Source: Cliona cf. orientalis (lineage: Eukaryota > Porifera > Demospongiae > Clionaida > Clionaidae). Taken from it: a DNA stretch of 64,000 nucleotides. The notes under the pieces were generated by a model, which worked only from the letters and a program-made list of their open reading frames with translations, made no database searches and was not told the DNA's origin. The stretch covers positions 1,474,135 through 1,538,134 of the forward strand of contig OZ005692.1 in the NCBI GenBank assembly GCA_963930775.1, written 5' to 3'. Each line of letters starts with the position of its first letter. The stretch's first letter is position 1. Shown here piece by piece: positions 33,801 to 44,516 of this stretch. Made by a program: the position numbers and the translations under genes.

Positions 33801-34225
33801 GAAGGCACATGTACATGTAGTTGCTTCCGTCAGTCTACTCTAGCCTCGCTCCCAGGCACACTGGGGAGGGGGAGGGGGGAGGGAGGAACATAAATTGGAA
33901 ACAGACTGCCTTGATAAAAAGGAGTGAACAAATGGAAGGTAAAGAGTCGTCAACCAACACCTGCATAATTATAGACCACACCTACAATGTACACCTGCTC
34001 ATACATGCAGTTATCTTAAGTAAATTCTCTCTCTCTTTTTCCCTTGTCTATCTCCCCCCCCCCCCCCTCTCTCTCTTCCTCTCTCTCTCTCTCTCTCTCT
34101 CTCCCTCTCTCTCTCCCTCTCTCCCTTACACCCATCAGATTCGTGAAGGTGTTGCCACTTACATCAATGACTCTAGCAAGCGTCGAAGGAGAGCCCGAGA
34201 GTACAAGCCACTCATATCAACATAA
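30853..34225 (+). CDS. Gene D: TGN38-like membrane protein with two ALADKLGY-type domains
   Basis: Three coding exons: 30853-32374, 33472-33671 and 34139-34225, joined in phases 1 and 0, giving 602 residues (591 if starting at MCIKRAG, 30886). A signal peptide is followed by two copies of the unrecognised domain (about 105-180, 216-288), a long acidic region, a second conserved domain (about 428-490) and a transmembrane exon (FGALHFLSIFLVLGVLVVIG). The tail HNRKK-IREG...KRRRRAREYKPL has the layout of TGN38/TGN46: a basic HN(K/R)(K/R)K after the membrane, an arginine-rich stretch and a YxxPhi sorting signal. This suggests cycling between trans-Golgi network and cell surface. The last intron contains a long CT tract directly before the acceptor. 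Confidence 0.78.
32422..33226. other. First half of gene D intron 2
   Basis: Intronic sequence after the phase-1 donor at 32375. A short inverted repeat (ATTACTGTCAG type) spans about 32449-32516, and a poly-C-rich stretch lies at 33150-33184. A dispersed repeat shared with 28870 occurs at about 32990-33065. No coding exon is supported. Confidence 0.45.
33227..33404. mobile_element. 178 bp TIR element (TACCGTATTTATGCTA ends) in gene D intron
   Basis: TACCGTATTTATGCTAGTAA and the complementary right end bound an element containing GACGACCTTTACCAG. Decayed relatives lie at 11428-11573 and 43562-43712. It ends 67 bp before the transmembrane exon of gene D. No coding capacity. Confidence 0.75.
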
Positions 34226-35104
34226 CTTGGCAATAATTTTCTGCTCTAAAAAAACTCCTCCAACCTCTCTGACTGCCCTGCTATTCTCTACACTTTACGC
34301 TCTATTCATAGTGACTTGTACTGTCACAATCCCTAATATTCTAATTATCTGAAGCGTAATTTTCAAATCTTGTTTGTTTACATATTATATTCCTGGCTGG
34401 TTTTTGAATCTTTCTTTACTAATAATTAAATTTTGTATGTGACGTTTACATAATCGTTGTATGCATCATACGTGGTGCCTTCAAGTCCAGCTGCCCATGG
34501 TATGGTATGTCTACTGCATACAGTGACACACTAATTGAACACAGCCGTATAAAATTAAGGTCAATGCATAACATGTATTTGTGCATTCTGCTAGTCAGTC
34601 AAGTTAACTGGCTAGTGTATGAGAAAACATAATAATAATTATATTGGCACCTGCTTGTCTACATGTAGCTTATATATTAAACACAAGCTAAGCTCACATT
34701 CATGCATACAGACAGTTCTGGATCTCTCTTCTATGAGCAGTGACTCATGATCAAACAGTAAGCTTCATTTCTCAATTGTATTCTATATGTTGGCCTTACT
34801 TGTATAGGTATGTCATTATAGCTACTGTGTGATTCTCTGTCTGCTATAATAATATTATACTATAGCTGGATGAACTAATGACATTGTATGATTGTAGATC
34901 GACCTATAATACTTGTAGACCCAGCATTTCAATTATTGCAATGTTGCATGAAAAGATTACTTGAGGCCAGAGCCTATATAGGCTGCAGCTAAGTTCATAC
35001 CCCTGCTATAACAAGCATACTATAGAAATTACTTTGTAGTCTTTAATATAATCATGTGATTCATGTCATAAATTATTGTGTTAAATTTGTCCCATTAGGG
35101 AACC
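34226..35104. other. Intergenic between genes D and E
   Basis: AT-rich DNA with the 3' UTR of gene D and, at the far end, a TTAG|GGAACCATG acceptor just before the start of gene E, implying a 5' non-coding exon somewhere in this interval that I could not place. Confidence 0.4.
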
Positions 35105-36838
35105 ATGACAGTGGATTTGAAAGTTGTGGTCACTCTTCTCCTTTCCCTCTCTCTCCTTCACCTCTCCCTCTTCCATCCCATCGAGGCTGCACCAACTGAG
35201 GGCAATAATGAAGGGGTAGCAGGACAATTAGTGCCTCCTTCACTACCACCAATCATCACAAAACCAAACAACCTCAATCCTGACGAAACATCTACCCTTC
35301 CCCCTCCCCCTCCCCCTCTAGGCCTTGGACCAACCCAACCTCAACTAAATGGAGTTGCGGTGACCGTTATTGAAGAAAGCTTTTTGACTTCTACTAGTAC
35401 TACTGAATCTGCCATCAATGAGATGAAATTGCCTGGAAGCCGCAGTGATACTGAGCTAGACCATGGCCTAACAACGTCTGCGTCCGCGGGGCTCTTGTTG
35501 TACGAGGTAGAGAGAGACATTCTAGGGCTGTCGTTGGACAATATCAACTACATACTCACTTTTGGACCAGAGGTATTCGCTTACTCTTTAGCGGACAAGC
35601 TGGGCTACCTACAGAAATTTAATAATGGGGAAGACCCTCATATTTCGATAATTGATGCAAATAAGGAGCATCTGATGGAAAAACTGAAAATCCGGATAAA
35701 ACAAGACAATGTGCAGATTATTACCACAAAAGAACCAATATTCTTGGAGCCAATCACGACCACTGATCCCATCCAGGCTACGGTACGTGTACCTCAAGAA
35801 ATATCGCTAGGTTTATCAAAAGATGAGAACGATTTAGTGGATCCACTGACAATCACCAAGCCTGACGTCGAGCCTACATCACAAGAATTCAAAGTGATGC
35901 CCGAAACTACCACAGAATCAAAGACTGCGGAATATTATTATGAAGTCATAACGACTGCACACGACTTAGTGATTTCCACTGAAGACCCTCACAGTAAATT
36001 AAATATAAACGGAAATTCTACCCCAACAAACATTGTCCCAGAAGATAATGGAGCTCAAGACAATAGTATCCATGATAATAATACTATGCATAGAGTCATC
36101 ACTATTGAAGAGCAACTGTCAGACGATGATGAATCAGCAAGTAGATTTTTTAAGCAAATGCTAAACGATGACGATTTCCTGGCTACTCTTACTCTTAGCG
36201 ATAAGAAAGAAGAACTCTACCTCAAGTTAAGCCAAGGAGAACTGGACGGAGAGGCAGCTTCTAATCTCCTGGATCGGTATAGGGTTTGGGTGAACGATCA
36301 AGTGGAGGATTCGCATTATGGAGGACCTGGTGGTTACTATGACAACAATGATGATGATGTAATAGCAAATGTGGGGAATGGAATCGGGACCACAGAGGGA
36401 CAGGAGGTGAAGCCGGAAGTTAAACCGGAAGTTGAACAGGAAAAGGGAGAAGGTGATGAGGTTAGTGTTGATAATGATAGGGAGCCAGTTGAGTCAGAGT
36501 CAAGGACGACCTCAAACTTTGGAGCAGTGCACTTCTTAGTGATATTCATCATCATCGGAGCCATTCTGGTCACTGGCTACCTGTGTCTGCACAACAAAAA
36601 GAAGGTCAGTGCTAGTTAATTAATAATAATTATTATTACACTGAATTTCGGTATTATACCCTAAAAATTATTTTTATGCTCTCATCGATGATCTGACTGA
36701 TATTAATTTTACTATAATTACTGCTATCCTTAGATTCGAGAGGGTATTGGATCCTACATCGCTGATTCCAGCAGGTATCGAAGGAGAGCAAGAGAGTACA
36801 AGCCACTCAAACAAGCTGTTGCCGATGACATTGAGTGA
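35105..36838 (+). CDS. Gene E: TGN38-like membrane protein with one ALADKLGY-type domain
   Basis: Two coding exons, 35105-36604 and 36734-36838 (phase 0), 534 residues. A signal peptide (about 1-29) is followed by a Pro-rich stretch (PPPPPPLGLG) and one unrecognised domain (about 130-200: DILGLSLDNINYIL, YSLADKLGYLQ, DPHISIID). Next come a long Thr/Glu-rich region, a diverged form of the second conserved domain (about 330-395) and an acidic stretch with EVKPEV repeats. The transmembrane helix (about 472-495) follows FGAVHFLVIF. The tail exon matches that of gene D residue by residue in layout (HNKKK, IREGIGSYIADSS, RRRAREYKPL) and then adds an acidic end. It is the most diverged of the cluster and probably the oldest branch. 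Confidence 0.78.
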
Positions 36839-37040
36839 ATATTATTAGCAGTATATAGAAAAATTTGATCAACAAAACTGATGCATGCATATACATGTAT
36901 TATCATCATAGCCACAACTCATCATACCAAATATTTCACAATGATTGTCATGTTTCATCATGTCATTCTAATTTTAGTGAAGTGGGGATAGTCCCTTGTG
37001 GTTTAGAGATTGACGCAGTATAATATATACAAAATTAATT

Positions 37041-40000
37041 ATGGCGCAGCAGCAGAGACGCGAGAGGCAACTACAAGCACTTAGAAACGATCGAGAACTA
37101 GCTAGGTTCGTGGTGGAAGGCAGAGCCACTGGCCAGCAGCTGGGCACTGGCTCCTACGGATCAGTGGAAGAGGTAAACAAATAATTATTATTGATCTTGT
37201 ATTATGTACATGTACAAGGGGGTTTGCGTATGGTTTAATAGCGTTGGGGGTGACTCTAGATAGCTTCCTATATTGATATAATTATTACCATGAAACATCA
37301 TGCATGTATAAAGACCAGAAAGAACCCTAGAAGATAGTATCTATTTGAAGTACACATAGTACAGTTCTGTTGTAGTGTGATGGATCATATGATGCAATTA
37401 GTCTCAGTGGAGCTTTCAACTACTTCCAGGTGGTTGTCAAAGGCCTTGTTTGTGCTGGAAAGAAGATTCATGAGCTACTTCTCGATGCTGGTAATGTTGG
37501 TGTCAGAGATGTTTGTCGAAAGTACTTACATGAGTGCCAGCTGATGTCTGACCTTCGTCACCCCAACATCACCCAGTTCCTGGGTGTGTGTTTCATCCCT
37601 GACTGCCAACTCCCTGTGCTGCTGATGGAGAGACTAGACAGCAGCCTTGACGATCTACTTGAGACCGTTCCGAATATCCCTCTGGCGTTAAAGCGCTCAA
37701 TGCTTGAAGATGTGTCCAAGGGCCTTCTCTACCTGCACACTCATAATCCTCAAATCATTCACAGAGATCTGACGGCAAAGAATGTACTGCTGACTTCACA
37801 CTCTCTCACTGCCAAGATCACCGATTTCGGAAATTCTCGTATTGTGAACCTACAGCCTGGCCAGCTAGCGATAACAATGTCTCGATTACCGGGAACTCAG
37901 GTCTACATGCCTCCCGAGGCTCTTTCATTATCATCTCGCTATGGCCCCAGCCTTGACATCTTCTCGTTTGGTCATCTGGCTCTCTTTACTCTCACACAGG
38001 TACATTAAGAGTTACTCTGAAAAATGTTCCACTGTTGTATACGACTTTACAATAATATCTTTCCCTTCTGCCCCCCCCCCCCTCATCCCACCTTCTCTAG
38101 ATATTTCCAGGCGACCTTTCTGAAGCGACTTATCCCGATCCTAGCAATCCAGAAGTTGTAATTGGCCGTACGGAGATTGAGCGACGCAGGAAGTACATTG
38201 ACCAGCTGGAAATGGATCTCAGTGGTGAACAGTTGCTTCCACTGACTCAGATGATAAAGCAGTGTCTACAGAATTCTCCCTCAAGAAGACCGACTACTGA
38301 AGAGTTAGTAGCTGATTTACAGAGAGTGAAAAATGACATTGAAGGTGCATATGGAGAACTTGCAAAGCTAGACGCAGTGAGGCAGGTGGTGACAGTCAAG
38401 ACCCTCAAGGGAAGGGAGTCAGACATTAGGGAGAGAGAGAATGAAGTGCTGGCTAAAGAAGAGGAGATTAACCAACTACAGCAACGACTGGATGAGAGCC
38501 AAGTATGTGAGGCTGCATTGAATGTACTGCCAATTCATATTACATCCCCAGTATAAATTTACTTTTTTGCGGTTATAAGGTAATTATGTTGTAATTATGA
38601 TGTAACCTATGTCGTCATAGCGCTAAAATTCAGAGCCTTTCCAGAACACTTTTGAGACCTGAAAATCCATAGAATCATATATTAACTTACATACATACCC
38701 AGCGAATACATTAAAAGCTGAGTGCTACTTTCTCCGACAAGTAATGCCGGCCGAACTTCACGCGTTCTCTTGGCTGACGTAATCCTGTGGATAAATAAAG
38801 CTAGCCTTATGCTATTTATAGCACGCGTCATGCCACGACCGATCTGAACTTCGGAAGCTGTACTATGCTGTCGAGTTCATCTCCTTTGATTGAAGCATCG
38901 AAACTCGAAGTCGAAAGTTGATCTTAGACTCCATCTCTGCGATTGAGGCCCCGGCATCGATGTGTGTATTGACGACCTTTACCACATGCACCATAGTGAG
39001 AAATTTATGCCAGGACAAATTGCGTCATCTGACCATTAATTTTATTACATGCATGTATAGAAGCCTGATATTATGGCCTCATTGGTGAAAGTTTATTCCA
39101 CTGAATAATTATTTCTGTGATGCAGAGGAAGGGTTGGTGAAGTCTTTCTTTTTGGTCATACAGTACAAAATACTAACTAATCATACCCTCTCCACAGACA
39201 TAATATCAAGAAATAGTATTTTGTACTGTATGACCAAAAAGAAAGACTTCACCAACCCTTCCTCTGCATCACAGGTTATTCATAGTCTCGTGCCCAGCCC
39301 CCTTCATGCACGCGCGAGAAAGGGTCTGGTGAAAAGGGCCGCCCTACCGTGTCCCTCTGGAATGCAATAATTGTCGTTTTGGTGTGCATTAAATAAGAAA
39401 TAAACCATACCGTGCGCGCGCATAGCTATATATAGCAATAGGTTGGGCGCATGCGTGCAATAGACGATTACATTCCAATAGTCATGTGACTACGCTACTG
39501 CAATCTCATTGGCCACGTTCGATTTTCAACGTGGGGACACGGTAGTACGACCCTTTTCACCAGACCCTTTCTCGCGCGTGCATGAAGGGGGCTGGGCACG
39601 AGACTGTTGACCGTTAACGCGTTACGGTCAACAGTTTCATGAATAATTAATTAGATCAATAAAACACTCTGTATATCATAAACAAAATTAGCTATAAACT
39701 CCTAGTCTGTTCCAGCCTTCTCCTTACTTCTTTCTGCTACTCCTGGCCTAGAAAAAGCTTACTCGAACAATATCTTCTGGTCTTGGTCCGCGCGAGCAGT
39801 TTCACCACCGTTTCACAAGTTTTCACGTCAGTTTTTGGTTAGACATTGGCAGCCTAGCTATAGGCTCCACTTTCAGCAGTAAGCTTTCATCACTCTCGAG
39901 GGCCACAGGTAGCGTTTTTGCTTCAGAACCGTTCCTCTTTCGATAGACTCCACAAAGCGCTGGCGCGAGCGGCTCCTTGAACTGAACCGCTGCGCATAAA

Positions 40001-41483
40001 GTCGGCCATAGCTCTGGCCTCGAACATACTAAACGCAAAATTGAAACGTGTGGCCCTGCCTCTATTGTTGCAGAATTAGAACGGACCGTATATACGGTAT
40101 CCTATGTTTGCGAAAACTGACGTGAAATTTTTAAGCGCTTGCCGTCCATTGCTTTGTATGGAGATAAATGTTCGCGTACGGCGCGAAATTAAACTGTATA
40201 CCGTAACCTTAATGCATTGTACTTGCCTACGTACAGGCTGAAAATGCCAGGTTGGTGAACATTCAGCAACAAAAAGATAGAGAACTTCTGTTTAAGGATA
40301 CTCAGCTCCAACAAAAAGATGAAGTACTTCAAACAAAAGATGCTGAGCTCCATAGAGCACAAGAACAGATTCGTCATCTTCAGGTACAGTGGAATGGATG
40401 ATAGGTTCTACTGTAGTTTTACTTTACTATGTATATACATTTGGATTATGAACTATTCCGCTTTGTTTGTTACGATGTATGCAGATACAAGCACCTTCAT
40501 TGGAGCAGGAGATCCACTTCACGTTCAAATGGGAAAGAGCTACAGACTTACCTTTCAACATGACAGACTACCCACAAGCAGTGGTAATCAACGGACTGGT
40601 GTACGTAGGAGGGAAGATAGCATCTCGTGATACAGACCGAATCGTGATGGTATACAATTCTGAACTGGATATTTGGTCAACATTGCCACCTGATGAATGC
40701 GTATTGTTTGGTATGGCTGCTATTAATAACCAACTAGTCTTGATTGGTGGATATAATTGTGTCCCGCCTTTGGAAAGAATAACAGGTCAATTGAGAGTAT
40801 GGGATGGTGCGTGGAAAGAAACATTTGCACCAATGCCAACTGCACGTTGCTCACCCTCAGCTATTACCTATGTAAAGTGGCTGGTTGCAGTAGGTGGACG
40901 GCTTGAAGCTCTTGAAGCTAAGCTTTCAAATGTTGAAGTCCTGGATTTCACATTAAATCAGTGGTACTGTTGTGCACCATTACCTCAGCCGTGTTCTTCC
41001 ATATCACTAACTGCTAGTGTTGGTAACATGTGCTATGCTCTTGGTGGGTTTACGACCAATCATGAAGGATCTATAAAAGCATTTAGTGTGTGCTTGGATT
41101 ATCTCATCTCTCAAGCTATCTCTTTGAATTCCCCGCCAGCTATTACAACTGCTCCACCCACACCATCACCATGGCATTCGTTGCCAGACACGCCACTGGC
41201 ATATTCCACCGCTGTCTGTATTGATGGAGCCCTATTTGCAATCGGAGGAGCACAAGGACCAAGCTTTCAGACTGAAGCATCCATCTACCTCTATCGACCT
41301 AGTAGAAAGACCTGGGTTCAACTTCGTGACGTCCTTCCCCACAGGCGGGAAAGGTGCACTTGTGTAGCCTTAACTGATCGCAAGATACTCATAGCGGGCG
41401 GTGGCTATCGATCTCGAGCAGTGAGGGTAGATATAGCTGAAATCAAGTATCACAATGCACAGACTAGTACTGCAACCACGTGA
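37041..41483 (+). CDS. Protein kinase / coiled-coil / kelch fusion protein
   Basis: Five coding exons (37041-37172, 37430-37999, 38101-38502, 40237-40383, 40485-41483), all phase 0, 749 residues. The kinase domain shows glycine loop GTGSYGSV (35-42), VVVK lysine (48), HRDLTAKN (about 154), DFG (about 176) and MPPEA, so all catalytic residues are present. HRDLTAKN is between Tyr-kinase and Tyr-kinase-like forms; substrate class is uncertain. A coiled coil with heptad-like QQKD/TKDAEL repeats (about 330-410) follows, then about five to six kelch repeats (GLVYVGGK, LVLIGGY, LVAVGGR, YALGGF, LFAIGG, ILIAGGG) forming a beta-propeller. No transmembrane segment is present, so it is cytosolic. Kelch-kinase fusions are, as I recall, expanded in demosponges. 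It ends tail to tail with HDAC11. Confidence 0.9.
39115..39275. mobile_element. 161 bp long-arm hairpin element
   Basis: Left arm CTGTGATGCAGAGGAAGGGT, running on for about 65 bases through AAGTCTTTCTTTTTGG, is matched almost perfectly by its complement on the right. A loop of about 30 bases lies between. A transcript would form a long hairpin inside the kinase-kelch intron. Confidence 0.8.
39284..39605. mobile_element. 322 bp foldback MITE (AGTCTCGTGCCCAG ends)
   Basis: Inverted arms of about 70 bp, AGTCTCGTGCCCAGCCCCCT and complement, enclose an AT-rich middle with GCGCGCAT sequence. It belongs to the same terminal family as 26681, 30516 and 10241. It sits nine bases after the previous element. 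Confidence 0.8.
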
Positions 41484-41615
41484 TCTACTGATCGAGGACA
41501 CCACAACTACACCACAGTAATAATGACATTGTACATACAAGAATTATTAAAAGTTATAAAAGGAAAGACGTACATGAAGCACACAATAGATGATGTACAG
41601 ATAATAGTATTATTA

Positions 41616-44482
41616 TTACCAACAGTCGCCTTCATTATTGTTTACTGTAGTAGCTTCTTCTCCTGTTTGTTCTGTCTCCTCTCTTTCTTGTGGTGTATCT
41701 TCTTCATCGACCATCACTTTATCCTTACTTAGTCTACCTATTCAATATCCGATAGTAGCAATGGGTTATTGTCAGATGTTTTTAGTAATAAAGATAATAG
41801 AACTTGGATAATATTATTAATTTTAATGTTCTTCTCCAACCAATATAATACCATGTGCACAAACTAGTACATGTGTTTATGCATGAATATATTATTATTA
41901 GACGACATACATGTACAATAATAATTTTGATCGACCAACCAAGAAAAATCTCCACAAAAAATTATTTTTGATGCTTACTTTCAGGGGGTGTGGTTTCACT
42001 AGGCTCTACATCACTAGAGGCCGGCAGTGGTGCACCTTGTTGCCGGAGTTCAGAGGTCACGTGTGGATCATCCTCGGGTGCTGTGATGAGTCCTTGCTTC
42101 TTCAGATTGAGGATGGAGTTGCTGATCACATCTGCGTTGTTTCTCTAATGGAAGGGGGAGGGGGAAGAGAGGGGTGAGAGAGGTCTTAGCTTATGAAATA
42201 ATTCACTAAGTCACCAATTTTTGGAGGTTTTCTAAGTTTATGTATCATCTCTACTGGTGCTCATACATACCTGATATCCTCCAGATGTTACCATGACGAC
42301 GGGGATGTCCCTTTTTCTGACCTCACTGAAGACTAGTCTGTCCCTCTCCTTCACTCCCTAAAGTTGAATGGAACGAGCATGATATTTAAAGGTACAGTGC
42401 ACTAGCTACCATGATGTGCATGTGTGTGCACAATAACCCAACACATGCAGAGGAAGAGAGAGAGAATTGGGCGGAGAGGGAGGGAGAGAAAGAGACCCTT
42501 ACCTCTGGAGTAATGTCCAGCACTCCGAGGGGATCTCCTTTGAGAATGTCAGTGCCAGCATTGTAGACGACCATGTCTGGTTTAAATTCATCCAATGCTC
42601 TGGGGAGCTCCCTGTAATTAATGAAACAATCCATTTCATGCGGAGTTACTATACAATTATTCACCTATATACATACCTTCTGATATGCTCGAGATAGACC
42701 TCATCACCTGTGTGAGTATCAAGTTCAATTTTTCTCCTTATTGCATCTAAATAGATAAAAATGGAGAGCGAAACTGTTACAGCAGATGTCAATATCATTG
42801 ACAGTGGTCACAATCAAAATTTATTGCATAAAGGAAACAAGCAATAGTAATGTACTACCAAGTATGCTGTACAATCACTATAATTTCTAAAAGATACAAT
42901 AAATAATCCCTAGGGAAGGTTATCGAACTACATGTATTGAATTTGGCACAGATATTATCGATAAATACGCCATGGATATTGGTTCAGCAAATACTCGATA
43001 TCGTGCCAGTCACCTTCGATCATTTTCAAGTTATACCCCAATTATATAAAAAAGTAACTTTCACGTACGTATTGATTAGTATACCGCTAAAACCGCTACA
43101 TTCTATATCTAATCCACGATCACGTACAGCTAATGCACACTGACCTTTGGCATGTCTGTCGTTGGGGTAGATCCATCGGTTGTACATGTCCATGATGTAC
43201 ACCTTCTCGTCGTTGATGAAGTCTCTCTCGTGGCCGTTGCCTTGGTGAGCGTCAAAGTCAACGATCATCACCTTACTGATCCCCTCCAGGTACTGGAACA
43301 TAAACTGTAGTGTTAGTGTGCAGGTCAAGAAACTAGAAATAATTTTTTTTTTTTTATATACACACAATCCTCGGTACTTTTGCCTTATATGGAATTCAGC
43401 CTAAAATCCACATTAACTTTTTTGATGGAATTCATGAACCATTAATTTTTGTACCACAATCCTTAGCCTTATATGGAATTCAGCCTAAATCCACATTATA
43501 TTAATTTTTATTTAGCCCAAGATATCCTCAGAAGTGCAGTAGTATAACCACAACACACAACTACCGTGTTTGTGCTAATAGAATGCAAGCTAAAAAAATA
43601 ATTACGATTAATTTTTAAATTTTGCGCGATTCTCTGGTAAAGGTCGTCATGCACTCCGTTAAGATACACTATGAAAAATCCTAGAACGTGAATTTTCTTG
43701 TGCTAATTACGTAGATCATGCCATAAACATGGGACATGTATGTACTCAATAATGATTTTAATGCATACATGTACATTAGTACTAGTCACAGTACAAGCTA
43801 CATGCACATTGCCATTATACTCATTAGTAGTACAAGTCACATGCTCAATTGCTATATACCACCACATGTATGTTGCTACAGATAATACTTGTACTGCAGT
43901 TGCTAGTATTACTATATACTTCGCTTTGTCATAATATACCTTGATACAGAGAGTGATGTCGGCATAAGCACAGAACCCTCCGCCTTCTCCACTAGAGCAA
44001 TGGTGAAATCCACCACCTGGGTAGTTTGTTTGGGGGGGGGGGGGATGAAAAATATTGTAATGATGAATTAAACGTACATCCTAAAATTAAAAAAATTGGC
44101 ATAATTTTTAGGGTCCAACAGAACATATTTTTACGGGTACCCTTATTGTGATAATTACTGGACACCTCTTTAATCACGATATTACACATAATGAAACCTG
44201 CTTTAAATCAATGTTTGTCAACAAACTACATACAATAAGAAACACAACAAAAGTATATGTATTAATATATTAAACTACCTACCAATATTAATCGCCCATC
44301 CCCTCTCCTTGGCCAGTTTACCAGCCATGATGGTGCCGCCAGTGTGGTAGCGAAACGGCTTCAGCATTCGGTTCTGGACGACAAAGTTAGGCAGGAGAGC
44401 CACTGGAGGTACTTCAACCACAAAGGCAACGTTGTAGCTGGACTGTAGAGGAAGAGAAGGAGTGGGAAGGGAGGAAGGGAGA

Positions 44483-44516
<34 letters not shown>

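Larger units (their letters stand above)
38503..40236. other. Large third intron of the kinase-kelch gene, hosting foldback elements
   Basis: 1.7 kb, much longer than the gene's other introns (100-260 bp). It contains the elements at 39115-39275 and 39284-39605 and a TTGACGACCTTTACCACA motif at about 38970. It separates the kinase from the coiled coil. No additional exon is supported. Confidence 0.6.

Noticed and set aside
33821-34225. 134-codon frame across the CT tract
   Set aside because: Most of it translates a poly-CT microsatellite; only the last 87 bases are coding, as the final exon of gene D.
22978-36838. Calling the cluster domain a death-fold (CARD/Death) domain
   Set aside because: Length and helical pattern are loosely compatible, but no family motif is seen and the domain is extracellular by topology.
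41523-41732. 69-codon hydrophobic frame
   Set aside because: It is antisense to the last HDAC11 exon and its 3' flank.
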